Shown here in pieces: positions 1-8,723 of a stretch of 64,000 bases of DNA. Both the position numbers and the translations under genes were made by a program. The notes under the pieces are model-generated. The model searched no databases and had not been told where the DNA came from. It saw only the letters and a list, made by a program, of their open reading frames with translations. Each line of letters starts with the position of its first letter. The first letter of the stretch is position 1. The stretch comes from Streptomyces olivaceus (GTDB lineage Bacteria; Actinomycetota; Actinomycetes; Streptomycetales; Streptomycetaceae), in the NCBI RefSeq assembly GCF_000721235.1, contig NZ_JOFH01000013.1, forward strand, positions 121,878 to 185,877, given 5' to 3'.

Positions 1-652
1 CGCTCTGTTCGCCCCGGGCCCGCAGCAGCGCCGCGGTGGTGACACCGACGCAGATCGAGAGCGTCTCGGCCGCGTCGAGCAGTGCCTCGTACTGCTCCTT
101 GCCGGAGTGCGCCTGCTGCAGTGTGCGCACGGCGCGGGCCACGGGGTGGGGCATGGTGTTCCGGGCCCGGGCCAGGATCGCGGAGGCGGAGAGCGTCGTG
201 TCCTCGCCGCCGCCCGCAGCCGCACCCCTCGCCCGGGTTCCGTCGGGGCCGCCCGCCGGAGGTGCCTGCCGCGGGCCCGGGGGCCGGGGCGGTGGCAGGA
301 AGGGCTGCTCGGGCGGCTCGGGCGGTCCGGGTGCGCCGGAGGCCGTACCGGCGTGCGTACGGACCCGGGCGTGCGGCGCGCGGCGGCGGCCGCGCGCCCG
401 CCACTGCCGGAACAGCCGCCGGATCCAGCTCGGAAGCACGCCGAAGAGGCCGGCGAACATCAGGACGGCGAGTGATGTGTCGAGCCACGCGGGCATCGTT
501 CTCGGCTCGTCGCTCGTGCCGATGGCCAGGCCGGTGAGGACACCCCAGCCGGACGTCATCCAGAACGCCCAGTCCCTGTGCAGCGGGCTGTCGTACAGAC
601 CCAGCACGGCATTGCGCCGCTTCGTGCCGGTGGTGCCGGTGGTGATTGCCAC
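1..652 (-). CDS. hypothetical membrane protein, N-terminal part (runs off left edge)
   Basis: The minus strand is open from a GTG at 652 to the window edge (about 217 codons, no stop). The N-terminus starts VAITTGTTGTKRR. Two hydrophobic stretches follow (around residues 28-45, WAFWMTSGWGVLTGLAIG, and 58-75), then a basic segment (RRLFRQWRARGRRR), a Pro/Gly-rich linker of about 60 residues, and a predicted helical segment that reaches the edge. This suggests a two-helix membrane anchor with a cytoplasmic tail. I do not recognise the family. Plus-strand frames through this region look like shadows, because the minus frame has the coherent membrane-protein composition. The GTG has only a weak purine-rich site upstream (GGGAAA), so the start is uncertain. 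Confidence 0.5.
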   Translation of the reverse strand, partial: MAITTGTTGTKRRNAVLGLYDSPLHRDWAFWMTSGWGVLTGLAIGTSDEPRTMPAWLDTSLAVLMFAGLFGVLPSWIRRLFRQWRARGRRRAPHARVRTHAGTASGAPGPPEPPEQPFLPPPRPPGPRQAPPAGGPDGTRARGAAAGGGEDTTLSASAILARARNTMPHPVARAVRTLQQAHSGKEQYEALLDAAETLSICVGVTTAALLRARGEQS

Positions 653-807
653 AGAGTCGTTTCCCGTCGACGGCCGTCCGAGCCCCGCGTCGGACGGAGC
701 GCCTGTCGCGCTCGCAGGTACGACCTGTGGAGATGTTGTGCGGTTGCGGGGGCTCTCGGGAAGTCACCCGATCGAGTGGCTGGAGTGACGGGAGTGACCG
801 GTTGTGG

Positions 808-1593
808 TCAGGATCTGACCAGCAGCTGGAAGTCGAACGCGTACCGGGACGCGCGGTAGATGTGCGTGCCGTACTCGACCGGGCGGCCGGTGTCGTCGTA
901 CGCGGTGCGGCTCATGGTGAGGAGCGCGGCGCCCTCCGGCTCGTCGAGGCGGGCGGCCTCCTCGCCGTCGGCGACGCGGGCGCCGACGGTCTGGCGGGCG
1001 CTGTGCAGGACGACGCCGGAGGTGCGCAGCAGGCGGTACAGGCCGGTCGACTCCAGACGGGCGTCGTCGAGTTCCAGCAGGCCCGCCGGAAGGTAGTTGC
1101 ACAGCAGCGCCACGGGCCGGCCGTGGGTGAGCCGCAGCCGCTCCAGGACCACGGCCTCGGCGCCCTCTGCGACGCCGAGCGCGGCCGCCGCGCCGGCGGG
1201 TGCGGGGACGGTCTCGTGGCGCAGCACCCGGGTGCCGGGGCCCTGCCCGGCCTTCTCCAGGTCGTCGTACAGGCTGCTCAGCTCCAGGGGGCGCCTGACC
1301 TGGCTGTGCACCACCTGGGTGCCCACCCCCCGACGCCGGACCAGCAGCCCCTTGTCGACCAGCGACTGGATGGCCTGGCGGACGGTCGGCCGGGACAGGC
1401 CCAGGCGGACGGAGAGGTCCACCTCATTGCCCAGCAGGTTGCCCGGGGCGAGGACGCCGTGCTCGATCGCCGCCTCCAACTGCTGGGCGAGCTGGTGGTA
1501 GAGCGGCACCGGAGTGCTCCGGTCCAGGGCGAAGTCCAGGGTGCTGAGCGCGGGAGCGGTCACGGCACGTGCGGGGCCGCCGGTCTTCGCCAT
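808..1593 (-). CDS. GntR-family (HutC/UTRA) transcriptional regulator of the inositol operon
   Basis: This 261-residue protein has an N-terminal winged helix-turn-helix (about residues 25-95, with VPLYHQLAQQLEAAI and LGLSRPTVRQAIQSLVDKG) and a C-terminal UTRA ligand-binding domain (about 110-255). That architecture is the HutC subfamily of GntR, whose members bind a sugar or other metabolite and leave DNA. The start is the ATG giving MAKTGGP. It is the last gene of the minus-strand run iolC-aldolase-iolB-iolD, 61 nt after iolD, so it probably senses an inositol-derived metabolite and represses the divergent promoters near 6,400-6,600. The family call is firm; the effector is inferred from context. 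Confidence 0.85.
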   Translation of the reverse strand: MAKTGGPARAVTAPALSTLDFALDRSTPVPLYHQLAQQLEAAIEHGVLAPGNLLGNEVDLSVRLGLSRPTVRQAIQSLVDKGLLVRRRGVGTQVVHSQVRRPLELSSLYDDLEKAGQGPGTRVLRHETVPAPAGAAAALGVAEGAEAVVLERLRLTHGRPVALLCNYLPAGLLELDDARLESTGLYRLLRTSGVVLHSARQTVGARVADGEEAARLDEPEGAALLTMSRTAYDDTGRPVEYGTHIYRASRYAFDFQLLVRS

Positions 1594-1654
1594 GGACGGA
1601 CCTCCCTTGCGTAGGCGACTGGCTGTCCGGGAATCCGGGCAGTCCGGGGCGGCG

Positions 1655-3526
1655 TCAGAGGTGGTGGCGGCGGTCGGCGACCGAACGCTCGTAGGCCGTC
1701 CGGGCGGCGGTGGCGGCCTCGCGGGCGGACACCTCGGCCACCGGCACGTCCCACCAGGCCTCGGCGGGGAGCGCCGCCGACGGCGGCGCCGTCTCGACGT
1801 ACACGCACGTCGGGCGGGTCGCCGCGCGGGCCGCGACCAGCGCCTCGCGCAGCTCGCGCACCGTCTTGGCGCGCAGCACGTCCATGCCGAGGCTGGCCGC
1901 GTTGGCGGCGAGGTCGACGGGGAGCGGAGCACCGGTGAAGGAGCCGTCGGCCGCGCGGTGGCGGTAGTCGGTGCCGAAGCGCTCGGCGCCCACCGACTCG
2001 GACAGGCCGCCGATGGACGCGTAGCCGTGGTTCTGCACCAGGACCAGCTTGACCGGCAGGTTCTCCTGGACGGCCGTGACGATCTCCGTCGGGTTCATCA
2101 GGTACGTGCCGTCACCCACCAGGGCCCACACCGGGGTGTCCGGAGCGGCCTGCTGGACGCCGAGCGCGGCCGGGATCTCGTAGCCCATGCAGGAGTAGCC
2201 GTACTCCAGGTGGTACTGGCGCGGGGACCGGGCCCGCCACAGCTTGTGCAGGTCGCCGGGGAGCGAACCGGCCGCGTTGATCACCACGTCCTCGTCGCCG
2301 ACCACCGCGTCCAGGGCGCCGAGCACCTGCGTCTGGGTCGGCACCGCGCCGTCGTCGTCGGCCCGGAGGGCCGCCCGGACCGTCTCCTCCCACCGGGCCT
2401 TCCCCGCGCGGTACTCCGCCTCGTACGCCGCGTCCACGCGGTGGCCGGACAGCGCCTCCGCCAGTGCCGTGAGCCCGGACCGGGCGTCGCAGACCAGGGT
2501 GCGGGCGGCGAGCTTGTGGGCGTCGAAGGCGGTGATGTTGAGGTTCAGGAAGCGGACGTCCGGGCGCTGGAAGAGGGTGCCGGAGGCGGTGGTGAAGTCC
2601 GAGTAGCGGGTGCCGACGCCGATCACCAGGTCGGCGGTGCGGGCGAGTTCGTCGCTCACCGCGGTGCCGGTGTGGCCGATGCCGCCGAGGTCGGCCGGGT
2701 GGTCGTGGCGCAGCGCGCCCTTGCCCGCCTGGGTGGAGGCGACCGGGATGCCGGTGGCGTCCACGAGCGCCTTCAGGGCCTGCTCGGCCTCGCTGTGGTG
2801 GACGCCGCCGCCCGCGACGATCAGCGGGCGCTCGGCGGCGCGGACCGCCCGGACGGCCTCGGCCAGCTCCTCCGGGTCGGGCGCGGGGCGGCGTACGTGC
2901 CAGACGCGGTCGGCGAAGAACTCCTCGGGCCAGTCGTGGGCCTCGCTCTGCACGTCCTGCGGGAGCGCCAGGGTGACCGCGCCGGTCTCCGCCGGGTCGG
3001 TGAGGACCCGTACGGCCTTCAGCGCGGAGGCGACGAGGGCCTCGGGGCGGGTGACGCGGTCGAAGTAGCGGGAGACGGGCCGCAGGGCGTCGTTGACGGA
3101 GACGTCGGCCTCGACGGGGTGCTCCAGCTGCTGGAGCAGCGGGTCGGCGGCGTGCGAGGCGAAGTAGTCGCCGGGCAGCAGCAGGACCGGCAGGCGGTTG
3201 ACCGTGGCGAGCGCGGCGCCGGTGACCAGGTTGGTGGCGCCGGGGCCGATGGACGTCGTCACCGCCTGCACGCGGAGGCGGTTCAGCTGCCGGGCGTGAC
3301 CGACGGCCGCGTGCACCATCGCCTGCTCGCTGCGGCCCTGGTGGTACGGCATCACGTCCGCGTACTCGACGAGGGCCTGGCCGAGACCGGCCACGTTGCC
3401 GTGGCCGAAGATGCCCCAGGTGCCGGTGATCAGGCGGTGGTGTACGCCGTCCCGCTCGGTGTACTGGGCGGCCAGGAAGCGCACCAGGGCCTGGGCGGTG
3501 GTCAGTCGGCGGGTGGCGGCGCTCAT
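1655..3526 (-). CDS. iolD: 3D-(3,5/4)-trihydroxycyclohexane-1,2-dione hydrolase (IolD)
   Basis: This 623-residue ThDP-dependent enzyme opens the ring of trihydroxycyclohexane-1,2-dione to 5-deoxyglucuronate in myo-inositol catabolism. The N-terminal pyrimidine-binding domain contains GTWGIFGHGNVAGLGQAL and the activating Glu region. A central domain follows (about 210-350). The C-terminal PP domain has GDGTYLMNPTEI followed by the NHG that completes the ThDP/Mg site (about residues 475-505). Length fits IolD, and the FGHGN block separates it from acetolactate synthases. The ATG at 3526 overlaps the iolB stop by 4 nt (ATGA), so iolB and iolD are translationally coupled. Longer upstream frames are out of register with iolB and were not used. 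Confidence 0.93.
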   Translation of the reverse strand: MSAATRRLTTAQALVRFLAAQYTERDGVHHRLITGTWGIFGHGNVAGLGQALVEYADVMPYHQGRSEQAMVHAAVGHARQLNRLRVQAVTTSIGPGATNLVTGAALATVNRLPVLLLPGDYFASHAADPLLQQLEHPVEADVSVNDALRPVSRYFDRVTRPEALVASALKAVRVLTDPAETGAVTLALPQDVQSEAHDWPEEFFADRVWHVRRPAPDPEELAEAVRAVRAAERPLIVAGGGVHHSEAEQALKALVDATGIPVASTQAGKGALRHDHPADLGGIGHTGTAVSDELARTADLVIGVGTRYSDFTTASGTLFQRPDVRFLNLNITAFDAHKLAARTLVCDARSGLTALAEALSGHRVDAAYEAEYRAGKARWEETVRAALRADDDGAVPTQTQVLGALDAVVGDEDVVINAAGSLPGDLHKLWRARSPRQYHLEYGYSCMGYEIPAALGVQQAAPDTPVWALVGDGTYLMNPTEIVTAVQENLPVKLVLVQNHGYASIGGLSESVGAERFGTDYRHRAADGSFTGAPLPVDLAANAASLGMDVLRAKTVRELREALVAARAATRPTCVYVETAPPSAALPAEAWWDVPVAEVSAREAATAARTAYERSVADRRHHL

Positions 3527-4419
3527 GCGGACCTCTCCGGTGCGGTGTAGAGCGGGAGTCGGGGGTCGACCGTGCGGCCGGACCAGGTGTCCCGGATCCA
3601 GGCGTGGTCGGGGTGGTCGCAGATCAGCCAGGCGCGTTCGGGCTCCGGACCGGCCATGACGTTGAGGTAGTACATGTGGTGGCCGGGGACCGCCATCGAC
3701 GGGCCGTGCCAGCCGTCCGGGATCAGTACGACGTCCCCGTCGCGCACCTCGGCGAGCACGTCCGTGCCGCGCCCCTGCCCGGAGGGGGAGACCCGCTGGT
3801 AGCCGAGGCCGGGAGTGCCGTCGTGGTCCGCGAACTCGAAGTAGTAGATCTCCTCCAGCACCGACTCCTCGCCCGGGCGGTGCTCGTCGTGCTTGTGGGG
3901 CGGGAAGGAGGACCAGTTGCCGCCGGGGGTGAGCACCTCGACGGCGATGAGCCTGTCGCACTCGAACACGCCCGCCGCGCCGAAGTTGTTGACCTGCCGC
4001 GAGCAGGATCCGGTGCCGCGCAGCTCCACCGGGACCGAGGACGCCGGGCCGTAGCGGGCCGGCAGCCGGCGGGTGCAGCGGGCGCCGGTCAGGGCGAACC
4101 GGCCGCCGCCGGCGGACGTCACCGTCGTACGGGCGTCGCGCGGCACGTAGGCGAAGTCGGTGACGCCGTCGAACACGCTGTCGCGGCCGGTCAGTTCGAA
4201 GGTGTCCCGGCCGAAGTCGTCGGCGGTGGAGACCGTGCAGCCGCCGCTCAGCGGCAGGACGATCCACTCGCTCTCGCCGCTGTCGAAGCGGTGGCTGCCG
4301 CCGGGCGGCAGGTTCACCACGCGCAGGCCGCTGTAGCCCCAGCCGGCGCTCTCGGGCGTCACGTCCACGGCGTACGGGGCGTCCGCCGCGGCCCTGCCCG
4401 CGGGAAGGTGGTACGTCAT
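3523..4419 (-). CDS. iolB: 5-deoxy-glucuronate isomerase (IolB)
   Basis: This 298-residue bicupin-fold protein converts 5-deoxy-D-glucuronate to 2-deoxy-5-keto-gluconate. The second cupin carries the metal-site block PPHKHDEH (about residue 175) followed by EEIYYFEF, then the characteristic PDGWHGPS and MYYLNVMAGP. The length matches the family. It lies between the aldolase-like gene and iolD, overlapping iolD by 4 nt. The start is an ATG giving MTYHLPAG, preceded by GAGGAGC on the coding strand. Confidence 0.93.
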   Translation of the reverse strand: MTYHLPAGRAAADAPYAVDVTPESAGWGYSGLRVVNLPPGGSHRFDSGESEWIVLPLSGGCTVSTADDFGRDTFELTGRDSVFDGVTDFAYVPRDARTTVTSAGGGRFALTGARCTRRLPARYGPASSVPVELRGTGSCSRQVNNFGAAGVFECDRLIAVEVLTPGGNWSSFPPHKHDEHRPGEESVLEEIYYFEFADHDGTPGLGYQRVSPSGQGRGTDVLAEVRDGDVVLIPDGWHGPSMAVPGHHMYYLNVMAGPEPERAWLICDHPDHAWIRDTWSGRTVDPRLPLYTAPERSA

Positions 4420-4507
4420 CGTCTGCTCCTCGGCGTCCCTGCGCGTCTCTTCTCGCGCCTCTTGTCCGTCGGGTCTCTTCCGGTGTCTCTCCCGTGCCCC
4501 TGCCCGG

Positions 4508-5404
4508 TCACAGCAGTCCGACGGCGGTGTCCACCGCCTCCTCCACGCTGCCCCCGGCCGGGTAGAGCAGCGAGCGGCCGACGACCATGCCCTGCACGGT
4601 GGGCAGCCGCAGGGCTTTGCGCCAGCGTTCGTAGGCGGCGCTCTGGTCGGCGGGGGAGCCCCCTATGTCGCCGCCGAGCAGGACCACGGGGAGCGTGGAG
4701 GTCTCCAGGACCTCGGCCATGTCGTCCGGATCGTGCGTGACGGGCAGTTTCAGCCAGGTGTGGGACGAGGTGCCGCCGAGGCCCGACGCGATGGCGATCG
4801 AGCGGGTGACGGCCTCGGCGGACAGGTCGTTGCGGACCCGGCCTTCGACGCGGCGGGAGAGGAACGGCTCGACGAAGACCGGCAGTCCGCGGGCGGCCAT
4901 GGCGTCGACGGCACGGGCGCTCGCCTCCATCGTGGCCAGCGAGCCGGGGTCGTCGTAGTCGATGCGCAGCAGCAGCTTGCCCGCGTCGAAGCGCAGGCGG
5001 GCGATGTCCTCGGCGCGGTGGCCGGTGAAGCGGTCGTCCATCTCGAAGGCGGCGCCCGCGAGACCGCCGCGGTTCATCGAACCCATGACGACCTTGTTCT
5101 CCAGCACCCCGAGCAGCAGCAGGTCCTCGAGGATGTCGGCGGTGGCGAGCACCCCGTCGACGCCCGGCCGGGACAGCGCGGTGCACAGGCGCTCCAGGAG
5201 GTCGGCCCGGTTGGCCATGGCGAGCCGGCGGTCGCCGACGCCGAGCGAGCCGCGCGCCGGATGGTCGGCGGCCACGATCATCAGGCGGCCGGAGTCGCCG
5301 ATCAGCGGTCGGCGCACCCGGCGGGCCGCGGCCTCGGCGATCGCCTCCGGATGCCGGACTCTGACCGAGGTGAGGTCCGGGATGCTGGGGATGGTGGGGG
5401 ACAA
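4508..5404 (-). CDS. TIM-barrel aldolase-like protein of the inositol operon (Cgl0159 type; IolJ role possible)
   Basis: This (beta/alpha)8-type protein is about 298 residues and resembles the Cgl0159 family found in actinobacterial inositol loci. Visible blocks are IVAADHPARGSLGVG near the N-terminus, a barrel strand with KLLLRIDYDD, WLKLPV containing the likely Schiff-base Lys of a class I aldolase, and the glycine-rich phosphate-site strands LLGGDIGG and VVGRSLLYP. The actinobacterial operon lacks a recognisable fructose-bisphosphate-type iolJ, so this gene is placed to cleave 2-deoxy-5-keto-gluconate-6-phosphate after IolC. That role is inferred from position. The best start is a TTG at 5404, because GGAG lies 8 nt upstream and it falls 15 nt after iolC. 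Earlier in-frame codons would overlap iolC. Confidence 0.75.
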   Translation of the reverse strand: MSPTIPSIPDLTSVRVRHPEAIAEAAARRVRRPLIGDSGRLMIVAADHPARGSLGVGDRRLAMANRADLLERLCTALSRPGVDGVLATADILEDLLLLGVLENKVVMGSMNRGGLAGAAFEMDDRFTGHRAEDIARLRFDAGKLLLRIDYDDPGSLATMEASARAVDAMAARGLPVFVEPFLSRRVEGRVRNDLSAEAVTRSIAIASGLGGTSSHTWLKLPVTHDPDDMAEVLETSTLPVVLLGGDIGGSPADQSAAYERWRKALRLPTVQGMVVGRSLLYPAGGSVEEAVDTAVGLL

Positions 5405-5418
5405 GGCGAAAGCTCCGT

Positions 5419-6381
5419 TCAGGCAGACGTGCGCGCGAGGAGGTCGTCGACCTCGGCCCCGGTGGGCATCGCGGAGGAACAGGCGAGGCGGGAGGCGACG
5501 AGGGCGCCGGCCGCGTTGGCGTACCGCATGATCTGCTCCAACTCCCAGCCCGCGAGCAGGCCGTGGCTGAGGGCGCCGCCGAACGCGTCGCCCGCGCCCA
5601 GGCCGTTGACCACGTCCACCGGCACCGGCGGCACCTCGGCCGACCGGCCGTCGCGGTGCACGGCCAGCACGCCCTTCGGGCCCTGCTTGACGACGGCCAG
5701 CTCCACGCCGGCGGCGAGCAGTGCCTCGGCGCAGGCCCGGGGTTCGCGCACGCCCGTCGCCACCTCGCACTCCGCCACGTTGCCGACGGCGACGGTCGCG
5801 TGCCGCAGCGCCTCGGCGTAGTGCGGGCGGGCCTGGTCCGGGTCGGCCCAGAACATGGGGCGCCAGTCGAGGTCGAAGACCGTGGTGCCGGACTTCGCGC
5901 GGTGGGCGAGGGCGGCCAGGGTCGCCGTACGGCTCGGCTCCTCGCTCAGCCCCGTGCCGGTCATCCAGAAGATCGAGGCCGCCCGGATCGCGTCGAGGTC
6001 CAGTTCCTCCGGGTGGATCTCCAGGTCCGGCGCCTTGGGGCGGCGGTAGAAGTAGAGCGGGAAGTCGTCCGGCGGGAAGATCTCGCAGAACGTCACGGGC
6101 GTCGGGTAGGCGGCGACCGGAGTGACCCACCGGTCGTCCACCCCGAACTCCTTGAGCGCCGTGTGCAGATAGGCTGCGAACGGGTCGTCGCCCGTGCGGG
6201 TGACGACGGCCGAGGTGCGGCCCAGCCGGGCCGCGGCGACCGCCACGTTGCTGGCCGAACCCCCGAGGAACTTGCCGAAGGTCTCCACCTCCGCCAGAGG
6301 TACACCGGTCTGCAAGGGATAGAGATCGACCCCGATGCGGCCCATCGTGATCAGATCGAAATGGGGGACTGACTCGGCCAT
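5419..6381 (-). CDS. iolC: 5-dehydro-2-deoxygluconokinase (IolC), PfkB family
   Basis: This 320-residue ribokinase/PfkB-family kinase phosphorylates 2-deoxy-5-keto-gluconate. Motifs are the N-terminal ITMGRIGVDLYP, the PfkB signature region GKFLGGSASNVAVAAARLG (about 37-55), and the catalytic anion-hole motif NGLGAGDAFGGAL (about 259-271) with the base Asp. GRIGVDLYPLQ and FLGGSASN are typical of IolC within PfkB. It is the first gene of the minus-strand iol operon and is read from the intergenic region shared with the ABC importer. Confidence 0.92.
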   Translation of the reverse strand: MAESVPHFDLITMGRIGVDLYPLQTGVPLAEVETFGKFLGGSASNVAVAAARLGRTSAVVTRTGDDPFAAYLHTALKEFGVDDRWVTPVAAYPTPVTFCEIFPPDDFPLYFYRRPKAPDLEIHPEELDLDAIRAASIFWMTGTGLSEEPSRTATLAALAHRAKSGTTVFDLDWRPMFWADPDQARPHYAEALRHATVAVGNVAECEVATGVREPRACAEALLAAGVELAVVKQGPKGVLAVHRDGRSAEVPPVPVDVVNGLGAGDAFGGALSHGLLAGWELEQIMRYANAAGALVASRLACSSAMPTGAEVDDLLARTSA

Positions 6382-6619
6382 GTGCGACGCTCCTCGGGCT
6401 GGGCGGGGGCCTGCCGCCTCCCAGGTGTATGACTCCTGGACGACGCTGTCAATACTTTGTACTTACATTCGGACCTGAGAGTGAAATGATGTCTTGACAA
6501 ACCATTGACAGCACGCGTCTCAAGGACTTGTATCCGGTCCCAGCGCAGCAACAGCCGTTCTCCCGGTCTGGCCCACGGCCTTCCCCGTCGCACAGTCGCA
6601 CAGTGAGGTGCAGGAAAAG
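6382..6619. promoter_or_regulatory. divergent promoter region between iolC operon and inositol ABC importer
   Basis: This 238-nt, unusually AT-rich stretch separates the two divergent inositol operons. On the plus strand there are two TTGACA -35-like hexamers (6494-6499 and 6505-6510); the second has TTGTAT 17 nt downstream. On the minus strand TTGACA occurs at 6452-6447. A short inverted repeat TGTA-CT-TACA (6458-6467) lies between the two promoter directions and is a candidate operator for the GntR/UTRA regulator at 808-1593. The promoter hexamers are seen in the sequence. The operator assignment is a guess from position and symmetry. Confidence 0.45.
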
Positions 6620-7642
6620 ATGGACCGCTCTTCGCACGCCCGCTCCCGCAGATTCGCCCCTGCCGTGGCCCTCGCCGCCGCGGCGGCCCTGACCCTCGCC
6701 GGCTGCTCCAGCAGCTCGGGCGGGAAGAAGGCCGACGAGGAGGCGGACTCGGGTGCCTCCGCGGGCAAGGCGAACACTCCGCGCATGACCGTCGCCCTGG
6801 TCACCCACTCGGGGGCCGGTGACACCTTCTGGGACATCGTCCGCAAGGGCGCCCAGGCCGCCGCCGACAAGGACAACGTCAAGCTCGTCTACTCGGCCGA
6901 CCCGAGCGCGGGCAGCCAGGCCAACCTGGTGCAGAACGCGATCGACCAGAAGGTCGACGGCATCGCCGTCACCCTGGCCAAGCCGGACGCCCTGCGCAGC
7001 GTCCTCGGCAAGGCCCAGAAGGCCGGCATACCCGTGGTCGGGCTCAACTCCGGCGTGGCGGACTGGAAGAAGCTCGGCCTGATGGAGTTCTTCGGCCAGG
7101 ACGAGACCGTGGCCGGCGAGGCGCTCGGCAAGCGGCTCAACGAGGACGGCGCCAAGAACGCCGTGTGCGTCCTCCACGAGCAGGGCAACGTCGGTCTGAC
7201 GCAGCGCTGCGACGGCGTGAAGAAGACCTTCGAGGGCTCGATCGAGAACCTCTACGTCGACGGCACCGACATGCCCTCGGTGAAGTCCACCATCACCGCC
7301 AAGCTCAAGCAGGACGCCGACATCGACCATCTCGTCACGCTGGGCGCGCCGTTCGCCATGACGGCCGTGCAGTCGGTGGACGAGTCCGGCAGCGAGGCGA
7401 AGGTCGCCACCTTCGACCTCAACAAGGAGCTGACCGGCGCCATCGACAAGGGCGACATCGCCTTCGCCGTCGACCAGCAGCCCTACCTCCAGGGCTACCT
7501 CGCGGTCGACGGCCTGTGGCTCTACCAGAACAACGGCAACTACAGCGGCGGCGGTGAGCAGCCGGTGCTGACCGGCCCGGCCTTCGTCGACAAGACCAAC
7601 GTGAAGGCCGTCGCCGAGTTCGCCTCGAAGGGCACCCGGTGA
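6620..7642 (+). CDS. sugar (probably inositol) ABC transporter substrate-binding lipoprotein
   Basis: This 340-residue periplasmic-binding-protein-I fold of the ribose/inositol type carries an N-terminal lipoprotein signal: a basic start, a hydrophobic alanine-rich core and lipobox LAGC with the lipidated Cys at residue 29, then a Ser/Gly/Lys-rich tether. The mature part contains GAGDTFWDIVRKGAQ, QKVDGIAVTLAKPDAL, VVGLNSGV and an FAVDQQPYLQGYLAVDGLW hinge typical of RbsB/IatA-like proteins. The ATG at 6620 has AGGAAAAG just upstream; a GTG four codons earlier is also possible. Its overlap with the permease and its position opposite iolC suggest it captures inositol. Confidence 0.88.
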   Translation: MDRSSHARSRRFAPAVALAAAAALTLAGCSSSSGGKKADEEADSGASAGKANTPRMTVALVTHSGAGDTFWDIVRKGAQAAADKDNVKLVYSADPSAGSQANLVQNAIDQKVDGIAVTLAKPDALRSVLGKAQKAGIPVVGLNSGVADWKKLGLMEFFGQDETVAGEALGKRLNEDGAKNAVCVLHEQGNVGLTQRCDGVKKTFEGSIENLYVDGTDMPSVKSTITAKLKQDADIDHLVTLGAPFAMTAVQSVDESGSEAKVATFDLNKELTGAIDKGDIAFAVDQQPYLQGYLAVDGLWLYQNNGNYSGGGEQPVLTGPAFVDKTNVKAVAEFASKGTR

Positions 7643-8718
7643 TGAGCATGACCCAACAGGCTGAACCGGCGGTGACCACACCGCCGGCCCCCGGCCCCCG
7701 GCAGACCGACGGGCGGACCGGCGAGCGCCCCGTGGCGCTGCGTCTGCTCGCCCGCCCCGAGGTCGGGGTCTTCCTCGGCGCCGTCGCGGTGTTCGTCTTC
7801 TTCCTGATCGCCGCCCCCGCGGTCCGCGACGGCAGCTCCATGGCGACGGTGCTGTACCAGTCGTCCACCATCGGCCTCATGGCGCTGCCCGTCGCGCTGC
7901 TGATGATCGGCGGCGAGTTCGACCTGTCGGCCGGTGTCGCCGTGACCGCCTCGGCGCTCACCGCCGGCATGCTCAGCTACCAACTGACGCTGAACGCCTG
8001 GATGGGCGTGGCCGTCGCCCTCGTGGTCTCCCTCGCGGTCGGCGCCCTCAACGGCTGGGTGCTGGTGAAGACCGGGCTGCCCAGCTTCCTGGTCACCCTC
8101 GCCACCTTCCTGATCCTCCAGGGCGTCAACCTCGCCGTCACCAAGCTCGTCACCGGCAACGTCGCCACCGACGACATCAGCGACATGGACGGCTTCGACC
8201 AGGCCAAGGCCCTGTTCGCCTCGTCCTTCGACGTCGGCGGGGTCCAGGTGAACATCACGGTCGTGTGGTGGGTGGTCTTCGCCGCGCTCGCCACCTGGGT
8301 GCTGCTGCGCACCAAGTACGGCAACTGGATCTTCGCCGTCGGCGGCAGCCAGGAGTCCGCCCGCGCGGTCGGCGTCCCCGTCACCTTCACCAAGATCACG
8401 CTGTTCATGCTGGTCGGCTTCGGCGCCTGGTTCGTCGGCATGCACCAGCTGTTCTCCTTCAACACGGTGCAGTCGGGGCAGGGCGTCGGCCAGGAGCTGA
8501 TCTACATCGCCGCGGCGGTGATCGGCGGGTGCCTGCTCACCGGCGGCTACGGCTCCGCCATCGGGCCGGTGTTCGGCGCCTTCATGTTCGGCATGGTGAA
8601 CCAGGGCATCGTTTTCGCGGGCTGGAACCCGGACTGGTTCAAGGCCTTCCTCGGTGTGATGCTCCTCGGCGCCGTCCTCATCAACCTGTACGTCCGCCGC
8701 GCCGCGACCCGGAGGTGA
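7639..8718 (+). CDS. sugar ABC transporter permease (RbsC/IatP type)
   Basis: This BPD_transp_2-family permease of about 358 residues has roughly ten hydrophobic segments (first around residues 40-60, last near the C-terminus). It contains [13 protein letters not shown], the conserved block after the second helix pair, and [19 protein letters not shown] near residue 295. It forms the membrane channel of the importer. The GTG at 7639 overlaps the binding-protein stop (GTGA), and an ATG at 7642 is an equally good start; both imply coupling. Confidence 0.88.
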   Translation: MMSMTQQAEPAVTTPPAPGPRQTDGRTGERPVALRLLARPEVGVFLGAVAVFVFFLIAAPAVRDGSSMATVLYQSSTIGLMALPVALLMIGGEFDLSAGVAVTASALTAGMLSYQLTLNAWMGVAVALVVSLAVGALNGWVLVKTGLPSFLVTLATFLILQGVNLAVTKLVTGNVATDDISDMDGFDQAKALFASSFDVGGVQVNITVVWWVVFAALATWVLLRTKYGNWIFAVGGSQESARAVGVPVTFTKITLFMLVGFGAWFVGMHQLFSFNTVQSGQGVGQELIYIAAAVIGGCLLTGGYGSAIGPVFGAFMFGMVNQGIVFAGWNPDWFKAFLGVMLLGAVLINLYVRRAATRR

Positions 8719-8723
8719 TCGCA

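Noticed and set aside
36..788. Plus-strand open frames at the left end
   Set aside because: They are Arg/Pro/Ala-rich shadows of the minus-strand membrane protein; the minus frame has hydrophobic helices and better third-position GC.
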